Assembly (NCBI GenBank): GCA_030686995.1
Contig: CM060692.1
Span: 17,403,465 to 17,467,464, forward strand
DNA: 64,000 nt
DNA from: Artemisia argyi
Taxonomy: Eukaryota; Streptophyta; Magnoliopsida; Asterales; Asteraceae
Direction of reading: 5' to 3'
Positions within the stretch are counted from its first letter, which is position 1; each line of letters begins with the position of its first letter. Below, piece by piece: positions 22,789-35,611 of this stretch. A program made the translations under genes and the position numbers. The notes under the pieces were generated by a model. That model searched no databases. It saw only the letters and a list, made by a program, of their open reading frames with translations, and was not told the origin of the DNA.

Positions 22789-23415
22789 TTGATTCCTTTA
22801 ATATTTTAGAATGCAAGCGTTTTGGTTCATGTTCGCTAGTGATAATATATTTATGATTCATTATCACTATTTGCTACTAAAAATGCAAGCGTTTTCTATT
22901 AATATGTAATGTTTTGATTCATTTAATATATTTATTTATGATTCGGTTGCCAAGTATCACTATCGTTTAACGATTCATATTTTATTTAATGATTCAATTT
23001 AAGGATTCATATTTATATTGTGAATCCAATTTAACGATTCAATTTAATGATTCAGATTCTCCAAACTAATGTCTGCTGAATTCATCTTCGTAACTTTGTG
23101 AATCTTCATCTTACTATGTATATTATTGTTAATATAACACAAATAAAGAAATAGCGATTGACGACGAAAAAAAAAAAAAAAAAAAAAAAAAGTTAACGTG
23201 CAAAAAACAAATGTACCAGCCTAGTAGCAGTTTATTTGGAGCCCAAAGTTGTAGGAGTTCTAAATATTCAATTAAATTTTTGCTTCATCTAATTACTTAT
23301 TTACCCTTAACACTATTTTAAATACCTTATTAAATGATTCAAATTTATCATAGTTGGATGGCTAGGATTTCTTCTCAATCTTCTTAATGTCAAAATATTC
23401 TTAATGGGACCAAAA

Positions 23416-23417
<2 letters not shown>

Positions 23418-23481
<64 letters not shown>
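23418..23481. repeat. (AT)n microsatellite, right flank of the TIR element
   Basis: About 32 AT units, paired with 20898-20975. Confidence 0.95.
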
Positions 23482-23486
<5 letters not shown>

Positions 23487-23621
23487 TTGTGCAAAAAAGT
23501 TAAGGCTGAGGGTCGAACCCCAGACCTCAACTCAAACACAAACATATCACAACTCACAAACACCAACTGCACCCTTGGGATTTTTGTCAATAGCATCCTA
23601 CTTTTATTCCTTATATAGTTG

Positions 23622-24338
23622 GAGTCGAGTTATATTACAAACCAAACATTCCTCACATACCAAGGGACTCATCTCCACCATCCATCTAAAAAGGAAATCA
23701 ATGGTTGAGATTAAAAGGATTTTATTATTTCACCCATTTTTTATAATTTAAATATCTCTTAAACCGTTAATCGTTAAGCGAAAATAATTACACCATCGCG
23801 ACGGGCATTTAATTATCTTTCTATAGACGGGCACTTTGATATACTTTCGAAGAAAAAAAAATCGTTTTTATCAAGTTTCTTTTTCCTGGCCGAAAAAAAA
23901 ATCATATATGATATTGCATATCATATATGATATGCAATATCATATATGATATTACATATAATATCATATATGATATCATATATGATATTACATATCATAT
24001 ATGATATGTAATATCATATATGATATTATATATAATATCATATATGATTTTTTCGGCCACGAAAAAAAAACGTGAAAAAAATGAAAAAAAAACTTTTTGT
24101 CGAAAATATATCAATTAGCCTATCTATAGAAAGATAATTAAATGCTCGTCGTAACGGTATATTTTTTTTCGCTTAACGATTAACGGTTTGAAAGATATTA
24201 ATATTTGAAAAAAAATGATGAAAGTGGGTTTTTTAAATTGTAAGGATTAATCTCATCCATTAGATCAAATAAAAATGGAGGGTGGAGATTAGTCCCTTGG
24301 TATGTAAAAAAAGTTTGGTCCTCAAATGATCTTTACTC
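23622..24338. mobile_element. 717-bp fold-back MULE with 9-bp target duplication
   Basis: ATATAGTTG is duplicated at 23613-23621 and 24339-24347; nine bases is the Mutator hallmark. The ends are inverted repeats beginning GAGT, and pairing continues inward for roughly 270 bp (accaaac..., catacc-aaggga-ct, aaaccgttaatcgttaagcg), so nearly the whole element can fold back. The centre (23902-24050) is an array of the palindrome atcatatatgat with short spacers. No transposase is present. Confidence 0.85.
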
Positions 24339-25124
24339 ATATAGTTGTGCTAATTTTCTTTACTTATTTAGCTTATTAACTGTTTTAGCTTATTATAGCT
24401 TATGTAAGATAGCTTTTTCCAATCTAGCAATTTTCTCCAGTCAACTTTAGTATAAATTAATTTCCAGAAAAAGTTTCATATTTTTAGTAGTTGTGGTTTA
24501 TTAATTATAATTTAATTCGTGTTAATTGGTATTTAATTTATAATAATTAGAATTTTGTTTGAAAAATTAATTTTCTTTTTTTCAAAAATTTTCTTTTAAC
24601 TTGTAGTACGTTAGAAAATTTATTAAAAACCAGTAGGACGTTTGGAACTTAAAATTTACGTTTTATTTTGCGCACTCGCGTAATTTTTAAATAATTGTTA
24701 CGTTTTCAACTTAGTTTACGTTTTAAGATTCCCGATACCTAATTATGTTTTCCCGTAGTGTTTTAGGAATTTCTTAGATTGTTAGTTGCCTTAGGTTGAT
24801 TTACTTTTACTTTCATTCGTTAATTTTCAAATTCGTTAAATTAACGTATCGCAAAACCAAATAACCTTTCCAATCATACAAGATTTTAATCCCAATCTTA
24901 TTCGAAGCTTTCCATTCACACCTCGTTGGGGTACGACCCGGGAAATCACTTCCCGGTCTCACAATTTGAATATCACTTTCACAAGTTTACGAAGTAATCG
25001 TTTTCCTAAACGGTTTACTCGTATTACTTCACGTTTATTTGTCTCACGACAAATTAAACCTCACGTTTGTTGATATTTTGATAAATTGTTGTTTGCACAC
25101 ACCAAAACACAACGAATCAGTTAC

Positions 25125-25598
25125 CATCTCATCAAAGGTACGAATAGAATTTTTTGGGATTCGTTCAAACCATGCAGTGGCATGATGAGTGAGAGAATAG
25201 GGGAAGAGATACAGCCGGAGGGCATCATCGGTGACACCATGCTGTTTCATGCTTTGGGTGACCGTAAGGTATTTATCAAGATGCTTGTTAGCATCGTCAC
25301 CCGGTAATCCGTGAAATTGACACGAATTTTGGACTTGTTGGATCATGTGGTGCTTGAGGCCAAAGTCCGTAGCCTCAATAGTGAGTGGTGCAATAGGTCC
25401 GCCCCTCCCTTGCATGGTAGGCTGACACAACTCCTCCATCGTTCGGAGATCGGGAGCTGGCTCATCCCTGGGAGGGTCAAGGGGTGGTAATGGTGGTGGT
25501 GGCCCATCGGCCATTTCGGTTTTTGGTTCTTCAATAACAGTACGTAGCTCGGGTACGTTTTTTTGATTTTTACGCTTTGTTTGTGACCGAGTGGGCAT
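25125..25598 (-). pseudogene. N-terminal half of Gag of element A
   Basis: The ATG at 25598 starts a basic then proline-rich leader (MPTRSQTKRKNQK, PPPPLPPLDPP) and the N-terminal part of the Gag core (HHMIQQVQNSCQFHGLPGDD, ATAWFERIP). The frame stops being Gag at 25125, where the solo LTR B begins. Its continuation at 18120 is in the same frame once B and one GTTAC copy (6999 nt) are taken out. The start is chosen because it is the first ATG after the 5' leader and gives the usual Athila N-terminus. Confidence 0.88.
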
Positions 25599-26220
25599 GC
25601 ACTAAAAACAATTTTTCAAAACAAGATCGAGGCAAAACAACAGTGAACTTAAACCAATAATCACAAGTGAATGGCTTCTTTAAAAAAAGGTACACCACTC
25701 ACAGGGATACAAAGGCAAGTTTTAATCTTAAGTTTGGGAACTTATTATGTTCACACCCCCAGTTGGTAGGTGTTCAGCCTTGGTTTGCGGTGGTAAGATT
25801 TAATGTATTTATTAATTTGAAAAACTGTTTTTGGGCTTATGGGTGTGAGTGCAGAAAACTTTGGGAATTATATTTTTAGAACTGATTCGTTAACCGAAAT
25901 CGTTCCTTTAAGATTACTCGCAGGCTGGCGAGAGGAAGTAAATAGGTTTCCTCTTCAGTTCGAAATTTAATGTCAGAACTTACCTTAAACAAACTGTTTC
26001 AGGTTGTAATCTTAAAGAAAACGAAGTAATTTAACTTCACAGTTTGTTTTGTTGTTTTTGATTTTTTTTGGTGTTGTTAACACTTCAGGAAAAGTGTTAA
26101 TGAACTTTTTTGATATGATTATATTTTTACAAAAACGTTTTACAAATTTGTGCGAAATTTGTACAGGGAGGGTTTTGAAAATCACTAAACTTAAAATGAT
26201 TTTAAAAACACGCAACAACC
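25599..26220 (-). other. 5' leader of element A
   Basis: Untranslated stretch between the primer site and the Gag start. No gene is visible. It should contain the packaging signal, but I see no strong repeated hairpin in it. Confidence 0.6.
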
Positions 26221-26238
26221 TCCCCGGCAGCGGCGCCA
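26221..26238 (-). other. Primer binding site of A (tRNA-Asp type)
   Basis: The minus strand reads TGGCGCCGCTGCCGGGGA five bases after the LTR end. Athila and Tat elements use tRNA-Asp with a nearly identical site. Confidence 0.9.
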
Positions 26239-26243
26239 AATTT

Positions 26244-29200
26244 TGATTGGTCCCGAAACGGTCAGATATTATTGACCAAGGTCAACAAGTCAAAGACAGC
26301 TCAGTTCCAATTCTTCGGTGATAGTATAGTGTGTCCCCGGGTCGTTATGTCCCAGCGAGATTGAAATGATGTTTTTGGAAATCGTTTTTGGGAATGAGTG
26401 GCACTGAGAACAGTAGCCAAGATGATTGGGAATTAATTTTGCTACTGATATTTTGGTATTTGTACAATGATATAATATTCACAAATAACAGATATACAAA
26501 TATATGCACAAATTTACAATTTGGAATCACGTAACAGACAGAAAAGTGAGTTTTATCAGGTTATAAACTACAGGGGGTGCAAGTGAAACTTTTGAAAACT
26601 TTAAAATTAAAAGAAAAGTTAAAATGAAAATGAAATGATAAAAATGATTATTTTAATATTTAAATATTATTTAATTAATTAAACTAATTAAAATCTAATT
26701 AAAACCTAATTTTAATTAACTAAAAATGATAAGGATTACAAATTTAACTAAAAACTTGCAAAAATAATTTCTAAACTTAAAAATGAACTTGAAGAAAGTA
26801 AAAAATAAAAATAAATATTTTTGTCTTTTATGAGTTTTTTATTAATTAAAAACTAATTATATTACTTAAACTAATTAAACTATTTTAAAATACTAATAAT
26901 ACTAAATTAACTTAGAAAATTATGGAAAAGTTTATAAAACTATTTAACCATCACAGGAATCCTACAAAATTATAAAAAAACTTCTAAAAATTATTTTTAG
27001 GCTATTTCACTAATTAATTACCTTTTAATTAATTTAAATCTAATTTAAATAATTAAAATAAGAAAAATGGAAAATGAACAGTATAAATTAAAAATGTATT
27101 TTCTAAAAGTCTTAACTAATTTATAAAACTTAGAAAAATTATAAAAACCTACTGTTGTTAATAAAAATTTAAGAAAACTAATTAATTACTAATATTACTT
27201 ATTTAATTAATTAAACCACTTTTAAATCTAATAAATAGTAAACTGATTAGGAAAAATCTAAGAAAATTATTTTAAATACCTAAAGGTACAAGAAAATAAA
27301 GAAAATTATAAAAATGGAAAAGTGCTTATAAATAAGCTGAAATGAAAATTGAAAAAGATAGATTCTATTAAATAGAAGCTATCACTTATTTTATATTTGG
27401 TTTTTCTTTGTTTTTCTTTTTGACAGCTAATAATAAGATGAAAATGGGAAAGTTTTGTGAAACAACTTTTATTAGAGCTTAAAAATAAGTTGTGTGCACC
27501 CCCTTGACCAAGACAGTTTGACTTTCTTTGACCAAATAGAAAAATAAGCTCAAATGGATATATGTGAGGTCCACAATGATGAAACTTGATTCACTTAAGC
27601 AAAAGGGACTTAAATAAGCTAAAAACAACAAGCTATGAGCACTGATAAGCTAATTGGAACCAAATAAGCACTTTGATACTTGAACTTTACACAGAAATGG
27701 GACAAACTCTAAGGTTGATTCCAGGTGGGGTCCACTATGCCCTAGGTCAAAAAAATGGTCAAGGCTTGTAGCCTGGTAGGAGGGGGGTTGGGAAAACCCA
27801 AAATGAACCACTGGGACCCTCTAAGGAGGCCTACAACAGCCACCAAAGGTGGTGGTGTTGTGGTGGTCTGCTGGTGCAGGGGAGGTCAGTTCCCCTGCAA
27901 GTGTCTTTGGAGGTGTGGTGGGGTCCACACAAAATTCACAAAAATCAAATAAGAGTGGGGACTTAAAATTAAGCTGGTAGACAACAAAAAGGAACAAGTT
28001 TCAAGTCCTCAATCACAACACAAAATTCTATTAAATTCTTTGAAGTTTTGAGATTTTTTGCTTGTGAAAACTTTGACTTTCATGAAAAACTTAGACAGTT
28101 GACTTTTATGAACTTGTGATCAATCCCACTGATCAAATAAGATGTATTAAGATATAAACAAGCTAAATTAGGCTAAAAATCGGATTTTGAGTTGAAGTGG
28201 TGAAGTTTCCACTTTAAAATCCCAACAGTTAACAACTAGAAGGGATTTGAGAGTGGATTTTGACTTTTTGCTAAATGAGTACTGACTTTTATGGCTAACC
28301 TAGGCTAAAATGACCCTATGCAAAGCTTACTAACCACCCTTAGCATGAACAAAATAGCAATAACAAGCAAGAAACACAAAATAGCAATAACAAGCAAGCA
28401 ACCAAAATTTATTAGTAATTAAGATTTTTAGAGTAAAATCAAAATAAGCAAAGCTTACTAACCACCCTTAGCATGAACAAAGGGTTTTCCACTGAAGCCT
28501 ATCTTTAGATAGGCTTATCCACTTCCAATCTTGCCCTTCTATGCCTCTCAATACCTGAAATCAAACTCAAAACAAACACAGTTGACTTATGTTGACTAAT
28601 TTATGTTTTTTCTTTTTATTACACTAATGCTGGATTTTATGGTCTCTACAAGCTTTAACAAGCTTAAGGGAGCCTATGTGATCCTACAAGTCCTTATCAG
28701 CAACATAAACAACAACAACAACAACAACTGATTTGAATTTTTGAAATAAAAATGAAAATTGCAAACACAATTAGAGATACTGAAACTTGATTTCTATTAC
28801 TTGAAAAAGTTAAGAATACAGCTGAATTGACTAACTAAATGCTTAAAAGCTTGAATATTACACTAGAATTCAAATTCTTAATTATACGACATATATTTAA
28901 ACTAATAAAACTACTACTCCTTCCTTGCTCCATCTTTTTGCTTTTATAGAGGTCATCTAGGGTTTGTGTGAGCCTCTGAGTAAATCCCACTTGCAATTTT
29001 GACCCTTGGATGTCTGAATTCCATCTCAACCGTTTATATGATTTTGGCGGGAAAATCGGTTTGGACTGTTATAGGCAAGGGGGTGGTGGCATTAAATGTG
29101 AGGTGATTTGAGGGCAGAGGTGGTGGGATAGTGATGATGAATTTAATGCAAGTGGTGGTGGTGGGCTGCAAAACCAGGTGGTAAGGTGGTATTGCGTTGG

Positions 29201-30024
29201 TGAGAGGGAAGGAGGGAAATGGTGGTTTGGGGTTTGACTGGTATTTGACTCAGGGTCAATGTTTGACCCTGATTTTATATAAAACGGGGTTGGGCTGTTT
29301 GTGTAGTGGGCCAAAATTAAACAAGGTGGGCTTTTGGTTGTGGATTGGACTAGGCTTAGGGTGGTGGTAATATTAAGGGTCCGGGTTTGGTTTTAGTTAT
29401 CACAAGGACTAATGTTGTAATTTAGCCGAAAGTTTGAGGGTGTAACTTGGCATTCTTTCAAAGTATTTCAAGGCGTGTTTTATGCCAAGTGATGAATAGT
29501 ATGAGGTCCAATATTGATTTTTCCATTTTAATTACCAGGGACTATTTCTGCCAAACTTTCAAACTTCAAGGACCTGTTTTGCAATTTCACCAAACTTGCC
29601 AATTAAGGACCAATCCTGCCATATATGAGAAGTACAAGGACAAAATTTGTTTTTCTCAAAGTTTTAATATCCCAGGGACCATTTTTGACAATTTTCCAAA
29701 CTTCAGGGACTAAACTTGACTTTTTGTGAAACTTTGCACCCAAGGACTAATTGTGTAACTTTTTGATTTAAAAGGGCCTTTGGTGACTTTTTCAAGTTTT
29801 TAGAACAACCAGGGACTAGATTTGACAACTTTTGAAAGTTGAGGGACTGAAACTGCCAATTTTGCAAACTTTGTACGTTTTTCATCTGTTTTTTATTGTT
29901 TTGTACTTGAAACATATAAAACACATTTCTGGGATATTTTCACTATTTTGATTCAATATTGAGTGTTTTTAGATGTTTTGGCAGCTCAGAAAAGGTAAAA
30001 ATGATGAGTATTTACACACTCATT
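26244..30024 (-). repeat. 5' LTR of element A (3781 bp)
   Basis: It runs from a mutated start (TAATGAGTG at 30024, minus strand) to ...CCAATCA at 26244. The segment 28371-30024 matches the left LTR. The same block as in the other Athila LTRs ('cgacccggg', about 26335) precedes the end. A hairpin TGCAGGGG/CCCCTGCA is at 27875-27899. The word gcaaagcttactaaccaccc occurs twice (28320 and 28449), a local duplication. Bases 26640-27300 are extremely AT-rich. Confidence 0.9.
28941..28948 (-). promoter_or_regulatory. TATA box of the A 5' LTR
   Basis: Minus-strand TATAAAAG, also present at 791-798 in the other LTR, lying downstream of the repeated U3 region. Confidence 0.55.
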
Positions 30025-30029
30025 AAAGG

Positions 30030-30845
30030 TCTTTGATTTAACACGATTTGTGGAGGCCCCCCTTTTTATTTACGACCGAGACATCCCATATTTGAGACCC
30101 GAAACGGAAGCTTTTTATTAGGGAAAAACCCGGAGTCGAAGCTTGGCATTTTTTTGCACAATTATAAGCACTTTAATAATATGTGGTCCTTAGTCCTTTA
30201 TTTCTTTTACAACAACGGTTTATGAGCCGCCAAGATGTAAGAGCTTTATTATGACCTTGGATTTATATCCGCTGCATTTTTATAGCTTTGGATTCCTCTG
30301 CCTTTTTATTTGGCTTTGGACTATTATTATTGATATTCATAATCATATGCCAAACCCCGAGTCCTACGGCCTTTACTAAGATCACAACATCGGCTGCGAA
30401 CCGGCAAGATGCAATAGTCTATTTCACCGTAACACTGGCAGTACCCCTATGTGTACCGAACCCCCATATGCAGAGGTTTTGATGGGAACGAGAAAAAACT
30501 AAGTATTGCCTAAACCCCATACACTTAATTAATCCTAGAGATCTATTATTATTGGTGTGCAAGCTTGTCGGAACAAGGAGGCCACAAGTACCTTTCGTGG
30601 ACTCTAAAGAGATCCAACTACTCCATGTTTAGCACGAAACTTCTAAATAAAATCTATCATTCCTCGATCTCCACAAATTTAAAATCCCAAGTAATGAGAT
30701 CCACGGATGCTTAGCCGATAATCTTTTGATTATATTGGTTAAAGGAGACGAGTTAGGGCTCAACACACCCGGTCAAGTCAGAACATTTATTTCTACTCTC
30801 GCCGGTAGGAAAGTCAAAATAAAGTGTCAAATCTTATTATTCATA
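30030..30845 (-). mobile_element. Remnant of a D-like Athila element (3' non-coding part)
   Basis: Read on the minus strand, 30845-30530 aligns well by eye with 37840-38330 of element D (for example 'ttgactttc-t-c-ggcgagagta', 'gggtgtgttgagccctaa', 'ggtacttgtggc'). D carries an extra 0.2-kb repeat block in the middle. Bases 30030-30530 show no gene and no clear match. This suggests element A inserted into an older D relative. Confidence 0.65.
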
Positions 30846-31398
<553 letters not shown>

Positions 31399-31403
31399 TT
31401 ATG

Positions 31404-34400
31404 TGGTGTGTATTAATTTACATACCTTTTATAAGACCAAAACCGGACTCAAATGATCGAAAACTAACCAAATTATGCCAAATACATTGTGTTTTTCTGT
31501 TTGTGATATGAAGGTACGGATATTTAAGAAAAAAAAACAAAAATTATGGAAAAATGACAATCACGAGCACGGGAGTGGAAAAGAGAACGAAAACCGGATT
31601 CGGGGAAGAAATTTTTAGTGGTCAAAAATCAACTTTTGAGTTTCAACAAATGTCACAAATAGTCCTTGGAAGAACTTTACAAAATTGGCAAAAGAAGTCC
31701 TTGGAGTTTCTACAAATTACAACTTTGGTCCTTGGATTTTACTTGTCCTTAATCTAATAAAAAACCAAACCAAAAGCTGAGCCCAAATCCATAATAACAT
31801 ACCAACAATCCAATTCCACCTCTAACCCAAAAATAACCAAAAGCCCAATCACCAATTATCCTAACCCGAGCCCAACATCACCCTTTGGTCAATCAGTCAA
31901 CGAAACAAATAAAAAGAAAAATTACCCGTACCCCATTTCCCTCCACCCAAATTTCACCCCAACCCAGAAACATAAACCCTAGTTACTATTCACATTACTA
32001 ATCTTTGAAATTACCACAATTAAGGGTAATTAAGTCTTATCACAGGGTTTCTAGAAGCATGTCAGAGTGTCAGGGGTATGTCAGAGTGTAAGAAGCACAA
32101 CAAGGAGGAGGTGGCAGCTTATTATTGGTTCATACACGTCATGGATTCTAATCCAAGGGTTGTAATTTGATGGGTAATGATTGATTTAGATCACACGGCT
32201 TAGGATTGGCATGAAGAAACACACCACACGGATTGCCAACATGGCAATCCGTTAGCTCATCCCTCCTCACATCCTATAAATAGATGGTTAGGCATTTGTA
32301 ATCGGTGTGGAGTTTGGAGTAGCCAAACTCTGCCAATTTCATTTCTCAGTTTTTAGTGTAATTGTTTACCTTAAATTGTAATCTTCCATTTTTAATGAAA
32401 TATAGTTTTTATCTTTAATCATTTCAATTACCTGTTTAATGTCATAGTTTTAGTTTTTTTCAATTTCATATCTCAGAATTATAAAAGTTTTGATTCTATT
32501 GGTTTAATATTGCATTGCAAATCTAGTTTAGTGTTCATTAAGTTTTCATAAATAATACAAAATCAAACTAAAGAATAGTTTCTGTGATTGATTCAGATTT
32601 CAACAAAGTCTGTTATTAGTCTAAAATTAGCTTTTCATTAGCTTTTTAGCATTTGAGATTAGTTGGTAAGCTGAGGAGGAATTGACAGGTCATATCAGAA
32701 ATTGGAGGTGTTGAGCCTGTCTAAGGACAGGCGTGCATAGTGAATCTCATCTGTTTAGCTGATGAGAATGCCGTAGTAAGTTCTGTTTCAATCTTTGTTA
32801 AGCTATCATCATAAATTTGTGTTACTGTGTTTCTGTTGGTGTTAGTAATTAGTAGTTGTTTAATCATCTTTTATTGAGTTATTTTAGTTGTTTTAGATCT
32901 AAGTTTTAGTGATTAGAAGTTTAGAACTAGGATTTGTTGTGTTTACAGTTTGATTAAGTGTGAATTTGTGAAACTGTGTTTAGCCTATTTTTGTTGATTA
33001 CGTACTGAGCATTTGTTTTCTATTATAGTTTTAGGATTCTGTTTGATATTTGTTTTTGATATTAGTGGTCAATTTCAGTAAGTGGTAGTGTAATCAGTAG
33101 TTAAAGGGGTGTTTGGAATTGCATTGAACTGAGTTTATGAGTAGTTGATTAATTGAATCAGTAGCTTTTGGTAATAATAGTAGTCATTTTAGCCTTTTAG
33201 TTGTGCAATATCTGGAATTCAGCTTTTGTTAGTATAAATTCATTTTTGACCAATTTGTTTTTCAAAGTGCATCAGTTCTTTTCAGCTCTTATTTGGACTA
33301 GGATTTAGGTAAGTTTTAGTGAGATTTAGTTTGAAATATTGATAGTTTAAGATGTTAGTAGTATAGGTTTCGCAGTAATAGATTTAGTTTTGACCTTACT
33401 TGTTAGTGTGTAACTCGATTGCAGCCTACAAATTAGCTTACCAAAAGCAGCCCTGCTCATCTTGTTGTCTTAATCCCTTCCAAATTTGCAGCTGTAGCAA
33501 GCTCATAATAAGCTCACTTTTGTCTGATAATTGGTACTCAATATATTTGCTAGCTTATCTCAATGTTTGAATGCTTATTTGTGTAGTCAGTGCTCGTTTT
33601 TATGTTTCATTTTGGTTTGCAATAAGCCACCTTTGGCCTGCATTAGATCTGTTAACCAATAGGTCTTATCAGTCCCTTTTGATCTTTAAATTTAGCTTAG
33701 TTGTTGTTGGTTTTAGTGGTTGATTTTGATTTTCCTTGTAGCTTATAAGTTGAACTTAGTTTATTTGAGCTTGATTTGTATTTTTAACTTGATTTGTAGC
33801 TTAAAATTTAGCTTGATTTAGTCCCCTAGCCTTGCACATCTGTCCATTTTTCCCGTTTCTCAGCTTGTATTCTCCTTTACTTGAGCATTATTAAGTCTTG
33901 ATTTTTGCTTTATGATTAGTCTGTAGTATAAGTTGTTATGATTTGAATTTTATTTGCATTTTTTAGTTTATCTACTTTGCTTAATATGGCCTGTTATATT
34001 CCCTTTTAGGGACTGTTTGCTCAGTTTGCTTATTATGTGCTCCCTAGTTGCCTTGGTGACTGTTTCTACTTGAGTAGAATGTTGTTCCGAATAGCCTTTG
34101 TACCTGATTTGTGTGCCCTGCTCACCATTGGCCCCAAGGATATTCTTGTTTTCTTTTGATCATCTGTGCATTAGCTTCTTTTAATCCCTTCCCTAGCTGC
34201 TTGCCTTGCACACCAGTTATCTGTTTCAGCAACCTTGTATCTATAGTAGCCACTTCCTAGCTTGATACCTGCTTACTCATAGGTTAGATTAGGTTGGGTC
34301 TTGGTGTCTGTGAAGTTTGTTAGTTGTCCTTGCTAGTTCTGAGCTTATTTGAGGATTTATAGCTTATTTGTATTGCTTATTTAGGCCTGCTTGTTAGTAG

Positions 34401-35411
34401 TGTAAAGTAGCTTACTGTGTTGATCTATTGGGCTGCTTGTGCTGAGTTGAGCTTGTGATTGTGCTTAGTTGATGTTTCTTAGTCCATTAAAGTGTTTAGC
34501 TTTGATTTCATTGATCTCTTACTTCTGGCTTAGTTTGTTCTTGGTTGTGCTTATAATTTTGGCTTATAATATACTGCTTATTACATGATTTCTAGTGTTT
34601 CTTTGTGATTTTGGTTCTGAGATTGATGTTTTAGTAAACTTTGTTCATTATACTTCTGTGGTTTCATGTTTAACATAGTTTTGATACAAGTGCTTATTAA
34701 TAAGCATTTGTATTAAGTTGTTTCTGTCCAAATTAGCACTTCCACTTTTCATTTTTACTTCAAAATTTTATTTTATGTTATTTTTAATATTTTAGATTTT
34801 CTGGCATTTTTCCAGATTTTTCTAAGCATTTTTACTATTTTTTTAAATTTCTTTTTGATTTTATTCATTTTTAAATCATTTTTAAATACCAAAAATCAAT
34901 AAAAATCATAAAAAGCCTTAAAAAATACAAAAATAGTTTAGAAAATTCTTTTATAATATTTTAGAATTTTTAGAATTAAATTTTCATTTTTCCACATTAA
35001 TTTTCTATTTTTCTTTATTTTTAATTCCAAAAGTAGAAAATAAATAAAAACTCAAAAAAATATTTTTCTTTTTCTTAAAATTCTTTTTATTAGTTTAAGA
35101 TTTTTAGAAAATATTTTCAAGTTCGTAGGATCATTTTTCGATATACGTTACATTTTAAATTTTACGGTTGCATTTCCGTTTTCACGTTTTTAACATTTGT
35201 GCATATATAGCTTGTACATTCTAGTTATTTTACTATTTCTTATCATAATTTGAATTCCAAAATCATATTTTTCACTTTACCACTTTTCACGACTCGATTT
35301 CGCGATTCGATTATTCACGATTCCATTCTACCTTCGCTGGGAAAACGACCCGGGAAATACTTTCACCGGTATTTCTTCGGAATAATTATATACTACGAGA
35401 AGACTATATCA
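31404..35411 (+). repeat. 5' LTR of element D (4008 bp)
   Basis: It starts TGGTGTGTATT and ends ACTATATCA. The match to 39357-39519 plus 47640-51507 is near complete. Bases 31640-31740 hold three 'gtccttgg' units like those in the A-type U3. The final 'gacccgggaaa' block is shared with other Athila LTRs. Confidence 0.94.
32275..32283 (+). promoter_or_regulatory. TATA box of the D LTR
   Basis: TATAAATAG, repeated at 48345-48353 in the 3' LTR, about 870 bp into the LTR. Confidence 0.6.
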
Positions 35412-35414
35412 AAA

Positions 35415-35432
35415 TGGCGCCGCTGCCAGGGA
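35415..35432 (+). other. Primer binding site of D (tRNA-Asp type)
   Basis: TGGCGCCGCTGCCAGGGA starts three bases after the LTR. Confidence 0.9.
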
Positions 35433-35611
35433 AGGTGGACGTGAGTTTTGAATATTCGTGTTGAAAAATCGTGTTGTGTTAAGTTTTCCACTATCTTGTA
35501 TATATTTTCTCTAAAAAAATATAAAAATTTGAAAAATCAAAAACAAAAATAATCTTCTTATCCTCTTATCATTTGATTCTTCTTCTCAAAACCCTCTCAC
35601 GTTTAATTCTT

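Larger units (their letters stand above)
20976..23417. mobile_element. TIR DNA transposon between two (AT)n runs, non-autonomous
   Basis: The left end (gattgagaagggttttag, ccaaaccattcatc) and the reverse complement of the right end (attaagaatattttgac, cctagccatcc) line up as diverged terminal inverted repeats. The interior is rich in 'gattca' words and codes for nothing visible apart from a nested hAT and LINE. MULE-like or microsatellite-targeting ('Micron'-like) elements are the best candidates. Because both flanks are (AT)n, a target duplication cannot be told from the microsatellite. Confidence 0.55.
18126..25119 (+). mobile_element. Element B: solo Athila LTR inserted in the gag of A, itself carrying DNA transposons
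   Basis: It starts TGATGAGTG and ends AACGAATCA, with the duplication GTTAC at 18121-18125 and 25120-25124. The first 180 bp clearly resemble the LTR starts of A and of the solo LTR at 52453. No primer site, gag or pol lies inside, so it is one LTR left by LTR-LTR recombination. Without its inserts it would be about 3.7 kb, the same as the other two. It is opposite in orientation to A. The 'cacacctcgttggg...acgacccggg' block near its 3' end (24923-24951) is shared with the other Athila LTRs. Confidence 0.9.
1..30024 (-). mobile_element. Element A: defective Athila-type Ty3/Gypsy retrotransposon with two nested insertions
   Basis: Read on the minus strand the order is 5' LTR (26244-30024), tRNA-Asp primer site, gag, protease, RT, RNase H, integrase, two purine-tract modules and the 3' LTR (1874 leftward, cut by the window edge). 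The domain order and the FMDDFSV reverse transcriptase box are those of the Athila clade. The coding region is split by a 10-kb element (5829-15876) and a solo LTR (18126-25119); both carry exact 5-bp target duplications. Outside the insertions there are at least two frameshifts and three in-frame stops, so the copy cannot move by itself. No env-like ORF is visible between integrase and the 3' LTR. The two LTR copies differ at roughly 1.7% of sites by eye over the comparable 1.6 kb. Confidence 0.93.

Noticed and set aside
23500..23530. tRNA-like T-arm (ggtcgaacccc)
   Set aside because: No cloverleaf or anticodon arm can be drawn around it.
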